64,000 nucleotides of DNA from Shewanella sp. VB17 (lineage in GTDB: Bacteria; Pseudomonadota; Gammaproteobacteria; Enterobacterales; Shewanellaceae), in assembly GCF_013248905.1 (NCBI RefSeq), contig NZ_JABRVS010000001.1, positions 4,154,001-4,218,000 of the forward strand. Direction: 5' to 3'. The position numbers and the translations under genes are program-made. Numbering within the stretch: the first letter of the stretch is position 1; the number at the start of each line of letters is the position of its first letter. The notes below the pieces were generated by a model. It did not search any database, was not told the DNA's origin, and was given only the letters and a program-made list of their open reading frames with translations. Positions 52,779-62,340 of this stretch are shown one piece after another.

Positions 52779-53690
52779 TTATTCTGTGGATGACTGACTC
52801 CAATAACCCGCTAATAATGATCCTGACAAATTATGCCAAATAGAAAATATTGCTGCTGGCAGCGCTGATGCAGGACTGAAAAACTTAATGCATAGCGCAG
52901 TGGCTAAACCTGAATTTTGTAAGCCAACTTCAATCGAAATGGTTTTACACACTGTGTGATTGAAGCCTAATAATCGACAGCAACAATAACCTAACATGAG
53001 TCCTAAGCTATTATGTAACACGACGGCGAGTAAAATAATGGGGCCTACTTTGTCAAATTGACCCACATTTAGCGCCACAATAATACTGATTGCCATCACA
53101 ATCGCCAATATTGATACTAAAGGCAATACTCGGGTTATCTTGCAAATGTGTGCTCTAAATAAGTGATTAATTAGCATACCAACACTCACTGGCATAAGCA
53201 CTATTTTGACTAGGCTTATTAGCATTGCTGACGGTGGAATATCTATCATATGGCCGAGGAAAAAATCAATAACTAAGGGGGTGAGCAACACACTGACCAA
53301 GGTTGACAATGCAGTCATGGTTATCGATAAGGCAACATCACCTTTAGCCAAATAGCAGATCACATTTGATGCAGTGCCACCAGCGACACTGCCAACCAGT
53401 ACCATGCCAATGACCATTTCACGCTCTAACCCTAACATTAAGCTAATTAAAAATGCGCTGGTTGGCATAATACTAAATTGTAAAATAAGGCCCACCAACA
53501 CGGCTCTTTTCTGCTTCATCGCACGTGAAAAGTCATCTAGGCTCAATGTTAAGCCCATAGCAAGCATAATGATGATTAACAAAGGCACGATTAAATATGT
53601 TAACTCAATAAACCACTGAGGGATAAAATAAGCCGTCGTTGCACCAATCAAAGCTAAAAGTGGGAAAAAACGGTTTATTTTATCAAGCAT
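52779..53690 (-). CDS. Bile acid:sodium symporter (BASS) family transporter
   Basis: 303 residues, about nine hydrophobic segments. GLTLSLDDFSRAMKQKRAVL, LVGSVAGGTASNVICYLAKG (the family's Gly-rich core, with GGTASN) and EVGLQNSGLATALCIKFF are typical BASS motifs. Members import organic anions with Na+, such as bile acids, pyruvate or pantoate. The substrate is unknown. It lies between btuB and the acetyl-CoA carboxylase gene on the minus strand, in its own unit. Confidence 0.9.
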   Translation of the reverse strand: MLDKINRFFPLLALIGATTAYFIPQWFIELTYLIVPLLIIIMLAMGLTLSLDDFSRAMKQKRAVLVGLILQFSIMPTSAFLISLMLGLEREMVIGMVLVGSVAGGTASNVICYLAKGDVALSITMTALSTLVSVLLTPLVIDFFLGHMIDIPPSAMLISLVKIVLMPVSVGMLINHLFRAHICKITRVLPLVSILAIVMAISIIVALNVGQFDKVGPIILLAVVLHNSLGLMLGYCCCRLLGFNHTVCKTISIEVGLQNSGLATALCIKFFSPASALPAAIFSIWHNLSGSLLAGYWSQSSTE

Positions 53691-53854
53691 ATTTTTCTCA
53701 TCAATAAACTCACATCGAAGTGATGGGTAACTGGAGGGGTATTAATACATCAACAACATTGATGTTATAAAAAATAATGTTGAAAAGTTGGAACATAAGG
53801 ATAGGCATTAATTTGCCTATCCTTATTTGACGATATTACTTTATTCAGAGTTGA

Positions 53855-56800
53855 TTAAGCCTCAACAGGTGATACCACAAACAGTAATTCACCTTGCGAC
53901 ACTTGCTGACCATTGGTGTTTAATATCCGCTCAATACGGTATTTTTTATCTTCAGGATAAAGTACCGCATCTTTGCGATTATAGCTGGCCAGATTTAACT
54001 GAGAAAACATCTTCATCGCTTCCGTCAGTGCTAAAGTTTGATCGACGGTTACAATCTCTCCCTCTTTAACAAAATCCGCTTCACCTGGCGCTGGAGAGGT
54101 ATAGAAAATACCGGCGCCTTGTGCCATCACCTTAAGCTCATCACTCTCACCAACACGCAATGATTCAGTATCGATTCCAGCAGTGTCAGCTGCCGCTTCC
54201 ATCTCAGCAATTAATTCAGGAATATCAAGCTCTGCCATCAGGCGAGGAAGGTAATTGGTATCATAAACCCCTTCATTGAAGGTACCATCTTTCAAAATAC
54301 GAGTCAGTAGAGGGATGTTAGTCGCAATGCCTTTAATCACGACCTGATCGGCTAGATAATCATGCAGCTTATTGATCACATCATCGCGACTTTCACCGCG
54401 ACAGATGATCTGCGCAATTAAGCTATCATAATAAGGTGAAACCTCTTTACCTTCACCCGCAATAGAAATAATTTCAATATCATCACGCTCAGGCATCTGA
54501 TATTCAGTGATTAGACCAGGATGTGGTAGCAACTGAAGAACACCATGACTATCTAATGCCGCTTTTTCAGCCGTCACTCGCACTTCAATTGCGTAGCCTT
54601 TATCTTGAGGCTCAAGCGCTTCAATCGAGCGACCCGCAGCGATATCAAAACCGGCACTGACAATATCAATACCAGAAGTTGCTTCTGTTACTGGATGTTC
54701 AACCTGTAGACGTGTGTTCATCTCCATAAAGTAGACTGCATTCATGTCTAAGTTATAAATAAACTCAACGGTACCCGCCCCCATGTAATCTGTTGCATGG
54801 CCTAATGCAAGCGTATATTCAAGCACCTTAGCTTTTAGCTCAGGTGGCAGCATAGTCGAACCTGACTCTTCTACTACCTTTTGGTTGTTACGCTGAACTG
54901 AGCAGTCACGAATCCCCAACACTTTGGTGTTGCCAAACTGATCACGCAGTAGCTGTACTTCGATATGACGTAATGAAGTGACATATTTTTCAAGATACAA
55001 ATCACCATTGCCAAATGCAGCTGCGGCTTCTGTTGACGTCTGCTGGAACAAACTAATCATGTCACCTGCACGCTCAACAACTTGAATACCTTTACCACCA
55101 CCACCTTGTACGGCTTTTAGTAATACTGGGTAACCTATCTCATTTGCCACATTTACCGCTTGCTCAGCATTGCTCAAAATACCGTGACTACCAGGAACGA
55201 CCGGAACGCCATTGGCTTGAGAGGTCTTAATTGCGTTTGATTTATTGCCCATGGTCGTCATGCTGTGCACGCTTGGTCCAACGAAGTTAACCCCGTTATT
55301 GACACAAAGCGCTGCAAACTGTGGGCTTTCAGATAAGAAACCAATACCCGGATGAAGCGCATCGACATTCTCATATTCAGCCACTTTCAAGACTGAATAT
55401 GCATTTAGATAACTCTCATCTGACGTATTACCGCCAATACAAACCAATTTATCCTTCTCTTTGAGCATGTCAGCAGGCACTGAAGTCATATCCGGATCTG
55501 ATGCCACTAAGACAACATTGATATTATTATCGTGAGCCTTACGGATAAGTTTAACTGCAGTACAACCTCGAGCATGAACCAATAACTTATTAATTGGTTT
55601 CATCAGTTGACGAGGATCGTCTTGGATAATTTTTTCATCCTCAACCAAGATTTCAGGAACGAGTGTCGATAGTGCTTTACCAATGACCTCTTCTATTTTC
55701 GCGGTAGGCTTAGGCATGAGTGGATCGATACTAGCAAGTTGTTCATCAATCGTGTCACTAAATGGATTCGTCACCAAAGCATTCATCGCACCAGGAACTT
55801 TCGACAGATAGTTCGATAATGTTGCTGTTGAAGGCAGGTATGCAGGTACCACCATTTGACCTGCAAATGGCATATTTGTCCCTGATAAATAATAAGTCTG
55901 TACCAGTGGATGAGTCACAAAACTCGCCTGAGCGCCACCGGTACAATCACCATAACCAAACATCAATACAGGCAGTTCATTGTCACGAATAAAGCGTGTA
56001 ATACGATCATTCACCACCGCCATGGAAAATAGCGCAGCAGCTCCCTCTTTCGTTTGCATACCACCAGAGCTGATAAAGCAAATAACAGGTAGTTTACGTT
56101 TCGCACATTCAATAAGCAAAGCCGAGAACTTCTCTGCACTGGCCATATCAAAAGCGCCAGCTTGGAATGCAGTGTTTGACACTGCAACCCCCACTTTAAT
56201 CTGCTGACCATCTTGCTCAAAATCAGCCACACCTGTGATTAAGCCACAAGGACGAATGCCTTTATCGAGCGCATCCTCAATTGACAAACGAAATCCTGGA
56301 AAATTGAGTAGATTCGCTGACATTTTATCAGCATTAATTTCTTCGAAATCATTAAAAAACTGAGTGGTAATGTTTTCCCAACTCATCTTACCGCTGCGTT
56401 TCTCATCACGAAGTACTTTCTGGATCAACAAATCCTGATAGCCCATGGTGAGACGATTCCAAAAGTCTTTACGGCGACCAATACGCACAGGATTTATCGC
56501 CCCAGTGTATTCACTGCTTTCACTTTCGCTATCGAAATACTCTGGTAATAGACGCTCAAAGAAATAGGTCAAGATAACAAAAAGACTGTCATTCAACTGC
56601 GGAAAACCAACACTCTTCCATTGTTCTGTTTTAGTCAGTAATTCAGCTCGGTTTGACTGAGACATGAAAAATTTAAGCCACTTGTAGAACTTACCTTTAT
56701 CGCTAGCAGTGTCTTGCGTCGAAATAGCACGGTCAATCGAGTCATGTAATAAATTATCCACTGATGCTCGAGACAAACTCTTAGACATCATGGCTTCTTT

Positions 56801-58411
56801 AGCGATAGAGGCTAAATTGCCAACGACGTTATCATACAGTGCGTTGAAGATGAGAATGTTATAACACTGCCAAATAAAATCTTCACGTAACTCATCATGA
56901 ATAACCACATCAAGCACGGTTAATTCATTAAGCTCAGGCCAATCTGCTTGGGTCACTTCAGCTGGCAAGCTTTCAAGGTGCGCGATTAAGCCTTTAAAAT
57001 TGTTCTCTGCATTGCCTTTCCAGCGATGATACAAAGACCAACCAATATTAAATAACAAGGCCTTACGTGCTTTCTTATAGTTTTCTTTTGGCTCACCCAA
57101 AATTAAACGAGTCAACATGTTACGTTCAGTAGAAACCTCATCACGCTTAGTGCTGAAGTTGCCCCAAAGCTTGTTTAACTCTTCATCGTAAACTAACTTA
57201 TCCGGACTTGATAACCAAGATTGGAAGACACGATCTTGCTCTTGCTGAATACGTGCAAGTAAATCACCTTCAGGCACGCTGACCTTAGACAAACGACCAT
57301 ACTGGTCTTGGGAAATAGAATGAATACGACTACGCAGGGTTAGGTAGCGCAAGTAACGATAAGCACTACCAAACAAATTAAGATGCATTGTAGGATTATT
57401 CGCCACCGCAAGCTCTGCGTGGTGCTCTAACGCTGATAGATTTTGAGAAGGCATTAAGAAACGATTCAAGCTGCGATCATAGTGCTCACGTAAATCGCTT
57501 GATTCGCGCACAAACTGCACTGCAGCTTGTTCAACAGCTTCAACACTGCTAATGATAGCTCGACGTAAATTATGTTGGCGTTCATCTTTATCTGATGGAG
57601 AGAAGTCAATAATGCCGTCGATACAACCCGAAGTGTATAATTCCTCCGGAGAGACGCCCACTGATTTAGCACATTCTTGCCACGATAAGTTGTACTTACG
57701 CGCGATGCTCTGTAGCCCTTGTGGTTGAATGGTATTGAAAATACCATCACGTACTGAAAGTAGTATATTGGCAGCAGCTAACGGAATCGCACCACCTGAA
57801 TAACCTGCACCGATAACAATACCAATCGTAGGCACATCAACGTTAGCGCTTTCAGCAATGGCTTTAGAAATAGTGTGTGCTTGGTTTTGGCTGTTCGCAA
57901 TCTCACCCGCATCTGCACCAGGGGTATCAATAAGGTAGATGATAGGCATCGACAATTCAGCAAATTGACGGATAGCCTTACATGCTTGAAGATGATGTTC
58001 AGGCAACCAAGCCCCATTGCCGACAGTGCGCTCTTGAGCAATAAAGCCTAAACGGCGCGTACGCGCACCAAAATTAAGTTCAATTTCAGCACTGTAAAAA
58101 GATCCTATATGGGTTTCAGCAATCAATTTACCTTTAAGATCAGCAATAACACGCTTAGCGCCAAAGCGGTTTTTATCAAGCGTAGGTTGGATAACCTTAG
58201 TGACATAGCCATCGACATCAAGTTGTTCAAGCTCTTTCAGGTTTGATTGAATAGTCTCTTCGCCCAAAAGGCCTTTAATTTCTTCTGATAAACTCTGTTT
58301 ACTGTGCTCAGGAAACAATGAAAAATTTTGCGCCAACTGCTCAGCTTTTAGAAAAAGCGGGTCGGCAGATTGAGCCTGGGGAATATTGATCGGCTTATTG
58401 TTACTGGTCAT
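53855..58411 (-). CDS. Single-chain multidomain acetyl-CoA carboxylase
   Basis: 1518 residues. Domains in order: AccA-like carboxyltransferase part (about 60-330; LIDTPGADAGEIANSQNQAH, GIVIGAGYSGGAIPLAAANI), a helical linker, AccD-like carboxyltransferase part (about 720-900; VAVSNTAFQAGAFDMASAEK, FGYGDCTGGAQASFVTHPLV), biotin carboxylase (about 945-1390; LLKAVQGGGGKGIQVVE and MEMNTRLQVEHPVTEATSG), and a C-terminal biotin carrier whose biotinylation site is the Lys in LTEAMKMF. It carboxylates an acyl-CoA, most likely acetyl-CoA, with bicarbonate and ATP. Shewanella oneidensis has a similar 1500-residue protein. Divergent from a LysR gene. Propionyl-CoA or another acyl-CoA cannot be excluded. 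Confidence 0.87.
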   Translation of the reverse strand: MTSNNKPINIPQAQSADPLFLKAEQLAQNFSLFPEHSKQSLSEEIKGLLGEETIQSNLKELEQLDVDGYVTKVIQPTLDKNRFGAKRVIADLKGKLIAETHIGSFYSAEIELNFGARTRRLGFIAQERTVGNGAWLPEHHLQACKAIRQFAELSMPIIYLIDTPGADAGEIANSQNQAHTISKAIAESANVDVPTIGIVIGAGYSGGAIPLAAANILLSVRDGIFNTIQPQGLQSIARKYNLSWQECAKSVGVSPEELYTSGCIDGIIDFSPSDKDERQHNLRRAIISSVEAVEQAAVQFVRESSDLREHYDRSLNRFLMPSQNLSALEHHAELAVANNPTMHLNLFGSAYRYLRYLTLRSRIHSISQDQYGRLSKVSVPEGDLLARIQQEQDRVFQSWLSSPDKLVYDEELNKLWGNFSTKRDEVSTERNMLTRLILGEPKENYKKARKALLFNIGWSLYHRWKGNAENNFKGLIAHLESLPAEVTQADWPELNELTVLDVVIHDELREDFIWQCYNILIFNALYDNVVGNLASIAKEAMMSKSLSRASVDNLLHDSIDRAISTQDTASDKGKFYKWLKFFMSQSNRAELLTKTEQWKSVGFPQLNDSLFVILTYFFERLLPEYFDSESESSEYTGAINPVRIGRRKDFWNRLTMGYQDLLIQKVLRDEKRSGKMSWENITTQFFNDFEEINADKMSANLLNFPGFRLSIEDALDKGIRPCGLITGVADFEQDGQQIKVGVAVSNTAFQAGAFDMASAEKFSALLIECAKRKLPVICFISSGGMQTKEGAAALFSMAVVNDRITRFIRDNELPVLMFGYGDCTGGAQASFVTHPLVQTYYLSGTNMPFAGQMVVPAYLPSTATLSNYLSKVPGAMNALVTNPFSDTIDEQLASIDPLMPKPTAKIEEVIGKALSTLVPEILVEDEKIIQDDPRQLMKPINKLLVHARGCTAVKLIRKAHDNNINVVLVASDPDMTSVPADMLKEKDKLVCIGGNTSDESYLNAYSVLKVAEYENVDALHPGIGFLSESPQFAALCVNNGVNFVGPSVHSMTTMGNKSNAIKTSQANGVPVVPGSHGILSNAEQAVNVANEIGYPVLLKAVQGGGGKGIQVVERAGDMISLFQQTSTEAAAAFGNGDLYLEKYVTSLRHIEVQLLRDQFGNTKVLGIRDCSVQRNNQKVVEESGSTMLPPELKAKVLEYTLALGHATDYMGAGTVEFIYNLDMNAVYFMEMNTRLQVEHPVTEATSGIDIVSAGFDIAAGRSIEALEPQDKGYAIEVRVTAEKAALDSHGVLQLLPHPGLITEYQMPERDDIEIISIAGEGKEVSPYYDSLIAQIICRGESRDDVINKLHDYLADQVVIKGIATNIPLLTRILKDGTFNEGVYDTNYLPRLMAELDIPELIAEMEAAADTAGIDTESLRVGESDELKVMAQGAGIFYTSPAPGEADFVKEGEIVTVDQTLALTEAMKMFSQLNLASYNRKDAVLYPEDKKYRIERILNTNGQQVSQGELLFVVSPVEA

Positions 58412-58532
58412 TGATTGTTCCTCTGCTTAGCCTCTAAAAATTTTTAGGTCGTAAATATAACTTTGTTAACCCGTCAAATGCCATTAAACTAGCTTAGACA
58501 CTTTGTTCCATATTTGAGACAGTACAAATTAC

Positions 58533-59444
58533 ATGCCAGATCTTAACGGGATGATGCTATTTTCAGCGGTAGTGAGAGCGAAAAGTTTCTCTCAAGCTGC
58601 TCGTGAAACAGGCATACCAAAGTCTACCATAAGTCGTAAAGTCGCCCAACTAGAAGAACAACTTGGCGTACGACTATTACAACGTGATACTCGAAATTTG
58701 AGCCTCACTCAGGTAGGTGTATTGTTTTATCAGCATTGTGCTAGCATCAGAGATGAAATAGAAGCCGCAAAAGCAACCATAGAAAACACCCATAACCATG
58801 TATCAGGCTCATTACGAGTAGCCATTCCGGTTTCCTTTAGCCAAGAGCTCATTGCAAATCTGTGCAGTAGCTTTATGCGACTTTACCCGAACGTCGAATT
58901 GGATATTCAGTTTACTGACAATGATGTCGGTTTGGTCGGTGAAGGTTATGATATTGCTATTAAATATGGCCCTCTGCAATCATCAGATTTAGTGGCTAGG
59001 TTATTGCTCGAACGCCAACCTATTTTAGTGGCAAGCCCCACTTATCTAAAACTCAATGGTACTCCGGCAACGCCACAAGAATTAATGGAACATCGCGGTA
59101 TTTTACTCGGTACATCTCGTTCGGCTCCCATTTGGCCTTTAGGTAAAGGCACCCGAAAAACCATGGTCAGTTTTCAACGAAAAGTGAGAGTAAATAGCGC
59201 AGTTATGGTGAAACAATTGGTACAAGATGATTTTGGTATTGCCATGCTATCCAACGCTGTATGTAAGAATGAACTGGCGAATGGAACATTGATACCACTA
59301 TTACAAGAATGGCCAATTGAACCCATTAAGGTTTACGGTGTTTATTCCAGTCGACGGCAGCTAGCGACGAATATTAGTGTTTTTCTCGACTTCTTTACCA
59401 AACGATTCAATAGCCATGAATCTTTACAGTCCTTGATGATCTAG
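58533..59444 (+). CDS. LysR-family regulator divergent from the acetyl-CoA carboxylase gene
   Basis: 303 residues. The winged helix is MMLFSAVVRAKSFSQAARET, then GIPKSTISRKVAQLEEQLGV, typical of the CrgA/AaeR-like subgroup. The effector-binding domain has PVSFSQELIANLCSSFMRLY and YDIAIKYGPLQSSDLVARLL. Its 121-nt spacing and divergent orientation to the carboxylase gene suggest that it controls that gene, but no LysR box is obvious. The ligand is unknown. Confidence 0.85.
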   Translation: MPDLNGMMLFSAVVRAKSFSQAARETGIPKSTISRKVAQLEEQLGVRLLQRDTRNLSLTQVGVLFYQHCASIRDEIEAAKATIENTHNHVSGSLRVAIPVSFSQELIANLCSSFMRLYPNVELDIQFTDNDVGLVGEGYDIAIKYGPLQSSDLVARLLLERQPILVASPTYLKLNGTPATPQELMEHRGILLGTSRSAPIWPLGKGTRKTMVSFQRKVRVNSAVMVKQLVQDDFGIAMLSNAVCKNELANGTLIPLLQEWPIEPIKVYGVYSSRRQLATNISVFLDFFTKRFNSHESLQSLMI

Positions 59445-59619
59445 TCCTACATTCACTCGTCTTCCCCCTTTTCATCTTAAACACTCTACTGCATACTGCT
59501 ACACAAACAAAAAACACAACAAAAAGCATCATTTAGAAACAAGGCAAACAAATAAGAAACAATGAACTCATATTAGTTACCTATTCCAAATATCGCTCAT
59601 TCCAATAAAAGGATCACAA

Positions 59620-60780
59620 ATGAATAAAGCTAATCTGGTATTTTTTTTCCTCATGATTGTTGGTTACTTACCTTATGTTAATGCACAAACTGAGCTTAAT
59701 ACCGAAGAGCTAAGACTTGAACAGGCCTCAATAACCTTGCCAGAAATCACTTCTCGTTATCAAAACCTAATGGATAATTTTAACACTCGATATAGTCAGA
59801 GCACTGATGAGATTGAAGTCACTAACATGGTCACAGACTATGGGGAACGATTATGGGTACAAGCCTTACAAGATGTTCAGTCTGGAGCAATCGATGACAG
59901 ACCGCTCTACTGGAGCCGCCTTATGATGCTTAACACATTAAAAACCAATAATCCCAAATTCAATATCGCCCCATGGCAACGAGAAATATTATTAAAGACC
60001 GTGGAAAAGTCATCTAGAGGCTTGAGTCATATTAAATTTAATGATGATGCTCAAATTAAAATTTTACTCACCGGGTTTGATCCCTTTTTTCTTGACCGTA
60101 ATATAGGTCAAAGTAACCCATCAGGTTTAGTTGCATTGGCCTTAGATGGATTTACATTTTCTGTTGCTGGTAAACAGGCTCAAATTGAAACAGTCATGAT
60201 CCCGGTGCGTTTTGCTGATTTTGATGAAGGGCTTATAGAATCGCTCCTCACGCCTATTTATCGTAACAACAGTGTCGACATGATCCTGACCGTCAGCATG
60301 GGACGAGATAACTTCGATTTTGAGCGTTTTCCTGGTCGTAATCGAAGCGCTGCAGCACCAGATAACCTCAATGTGTTGACAGGTGCCACTAAGCAAAACC
60401 CCTTAGCCCCTATGCTTGCAGGGAAGAGCCTAAATGGCCCTGAGTTTGTGGAATTCTCACTCCCAGTACAAGCAATGCGCGCTGCAGGAGGGAAATGGAA
60501 AACAAATGATAATCATAAAGTCAGGACATTGGCTAAAGGGGCTTTTTATCCTCGTTCATTAACCGAACTGAAAAACTCGATATCAGTTGAAGGATCAGGT
60601 GGTGGCTACCTTTCCAATGAAATATCTTATCGTGCTGTTTTACTCGGACAACAGCTCAACAGTAACATCCCCGTTGGTCATATTCATACACCTAGAGTGA
60701 CGGGCTATAACGCCACAACAGAAGCTCAAATTTTAGCGCAAATAAAAACAATGGTCATGGCAGGGGCTGCAAGTTTATAA
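59620..60780 (+). CDS. Secreted pyroglutamyl-peptidase-like (C15) protein with Ser in place of the catalytic Cys
   Basis: 386 residues. A signal peptide (LVFFFLMIVGYLPYVNAQ) is followed by an extra N-terminal domain of about 120 residues and then a C15 core: ILLTGFDPFFLDRN...QSNPSG, a remote counterpart of the Pcp entry motif. GSGGGYLSNEISYRA aligns with the Pcp active-site stretch (Y-V-C-N), with Ser where Cys is expected. VGHIHTPRVTG matches the active-site His region. If functional it would need Ser chemistry, or it may be a binding protein. A hairpin terminator lies 10 nt past the stop. Confidence 0.7.
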   Translation: MNKANLVFFFLMIVGYLPYVNAQTELNTEELRLEQASITLPEITSRYQNLMDNFNTRYSQSTDEIEVTNMVTDYGERLWVQALQDVQSGAIDDRPLYWSRLMMLNTLKTNNPKFNIAPWQREILLKTVEKSSRGLSHIKFNDDAQIKILLTGFDPFFLDRNIGQSNPSGLVALALDGFTFSVAGKQAQIETVMIPVRFADFDEGLIESLLTPIYRNNSVDMILTVSMGRDNFDFERFPGRNRSAAAPDNLNVLTGATKQNPLAPMLAGKSLNGPEFVEFSLPVQAMRAAGGKWKTNDNHKVRTLAKGAFYPRSLTELKNSISVEGSGGGYLSNEISYRAVLLGQQLNSNIPVGHIHTPRVTGYNATTEAQILAQIKTMVMAGAASL

Positions 60781-60790
60781 TCCGTATTTT

Positions 60791-60815
60791 GGTGCCCAGC
60801 ATTCTGGGTGCCTTT
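60791..60815 (+). terminator. Terminator after the C15-like gene
   Basis: GGTGCCCAG-CATT-CTGGGTGCC, a 9-bp stem with two G-U pairs, followed by a short TTT. Confidence 0.6.
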
Positions 60816-60838
60816 AACTCTCAATTGATCACGGCACT

Positions 60839-61405
60839 ATGTTTAATTTATTTCGCCCCACCGCCAAAACAATTAAGCCCAAAGCTTCTAACATAGACTT
60901 TAAAAGCTTAAATTATATATATCAAATCCCGTTACATAATCATGTTGCTTCACGTATCCTCGAGTGCTATTCATTAGCTGAAAAACAACTAGACCACGTT
61001 TTCCCTAAGCCTGAGATCAGTTTTAAACTCCGAGGAAAAAGTGCTGGCACCGCACATTTACAGCAAAATAGGCTTAGATTCAACGCCACTTTACTGACTG
61101 AAAATCAGGATACTTTCATTCAACACGTTATCCCACATGAAATCTGTCACCTGTTAGCGTATCAGATGTACGGCAAAGTCAAACCACACGGACAAGAGTG
61201 GCAAGCATTGATGGTACGCCTCTTCGCATTACCACCGAATACAACACATAACATGAATACTCGATCTGTTGAGGGGAGAAAGTTCTCTTATCAATGTGAT
61301 TGCGGGCCTGTTCAGCTAAGTATCAGGCGCCATAATAAGGTCGTTAAAGGCGAAACGAAATATCGATGTCGGCACTGTAAGAAAGAGCTCATACTTCATC
61401 TTTAA
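60839..61405 (+). CDS. sprT: SprT-family zinc metalloprotease-like protein
   Basis: 188 residues. The zinc-binding motif HEICH lies in IPHEICHLLAYQ, with the third ligand in KVKPHGQEW. A C-terminal zinc ribbon (YQCDCGPVQLS and KYRCRHCKKE) completes the SprT domain, related to human Spartan. The bacterial protein's substrate is unknown. The order sprT-endA-rsmE-gshB is common in gammaproteobacteria and supports the call. The start ATG (MFNLFRP) has no strong Shine-Dalgarno sequence. Confidence 0.9.
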   Translation: MFNLFRPTAKTIKPKASNIDFKSLNYIYQIPLHNHVASRILECYSLAEKQLDHVFPKPEISFKLRGKSAGTAHLQQNRLRFNATLLTENQDTFIQHVIPHEICHLLAYQMYGKVKPHGQEWQALMVRLFALPPNTTHNMNTRSVEGRKFSYQCDCGPVQLSIRRHNKVVKGETKYRCRHCKKELILHL

Positions 61406-61578
61406 TTCATGCCCTACGAGCTGTACATTGACTTCGATACCCAAACCTCTTTTTCAGCTTTCAAATCTTCCCCTTTGCTTTGGGCTATTCATCCAGTAGA
61501 ATTCCGAGCAAGGCAGGCACAGTTTTGTCATTAGTATTTGGAAAGATGTTTATCGCATCACTCCTTAGGGATAATAGA

Positions 61579-62334
61579 TTGAAATCATTTTATAAAATTA
61601 GCTCAGCCTTCATCATAGGGTTAGGATTATCGTTGCTCTTTTCAGCATCGTCTTACTCCTCCCCTTCTCACCCTACCAGTTTTTCTCAAGCAAAAAAACG
61701 CGCTAAAGAGATCTATTCTCAACATCTTCCCGCCACCAGCTTTTATTGTGGCTGTGACATCAAGATCAACGGTAAAAAATGGCAAACAGATTTATCAAGC
61801 TGTGGTTACCAGGTTAGAAAACAACAAAAACGCGCAGTGCGTATTGAATGGGAACATATTGTCCCCGCCTGGGAGTTTGGTCACCAACGTCAATGCTGGC
61901 AAAAGGGGGGACGTAAAAACTGTGGTAAAACAGATGCTCAATTTAAAAAAATGGAAGCTGATCTTCATAATTTAGTCCCCGCCATAGGTGAAATAAATGG
62001 CGACAGAAGTAACTATCGCTTCAGTCAATGGAACGCCATACACGAGCAGTATGGCCAATGCGCGATGACCATTGACTTCAAATCAAGAAAAGCTGAGCCA
62101 CCTAGCTATACTCGAGGTCAGATCGCACGCACTTATCTGTATATGCATCAAGCATACAATTTTAATATTGCCAAAAATCAATTAAAGCTATTTAAAGCAT
62201 GGGATAAAACTTATCCTGTTGATACTATCGAATGCAAAAGAGATCAAGAAATTGCACTCACTCAAGGGAATCATAACTCCTTTGTAAAGAAATTTTGTGA
62301 CGCACAAGCAATGCCTCAAACGCTAGCAAAGTAG
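61579..62334 (+). CDS. endA: Endonuclease I, periplasmic/secreted
   Basis: 251 residues from TTG 61579, which has AGGG eight bases upstream and gives a clean signal peptide (MKSFYKISSAFIIGLGLSLL). An ATG at 61546 would add 11 residues before it. EndA cleaves double-stranded DNA unspecifically in the periplasm or outside the cell. The active site is in IEWEHIVPAWEFG (His) and ADLHNLVPAIGEINGDRSNY (Asn/Glu/Asp), with FYCGCDIK and NCGKTDAQF as disulfide regions. The gene ends 6 nt before rsmE. Confidence 0.93.
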   Translation: MKSFYKISSAFIIGLGLSLLFSASSYSSPSHPTSFSQAKKRAKEIYSQHLPATSFYCGCDIKINGKKWQTDLSSCGYQVRKQQKRAVRIEWEHIVPAWEFGHQRQCWQKGGRKNCGKTDAQFKKMEADLHNLVPAIGEINGDRSNYRFSQWNAIHEQYGQCAMTIDFKSRKAEPPSYTRGQIARTYLYMHQAYNFNIAKNQLKLFKAWDKTYPVDTIECKRDQEIALTQGNHNSFVKKFCDAQAMPQTLAK

Positions 62335-62340
62335 GGAAAA

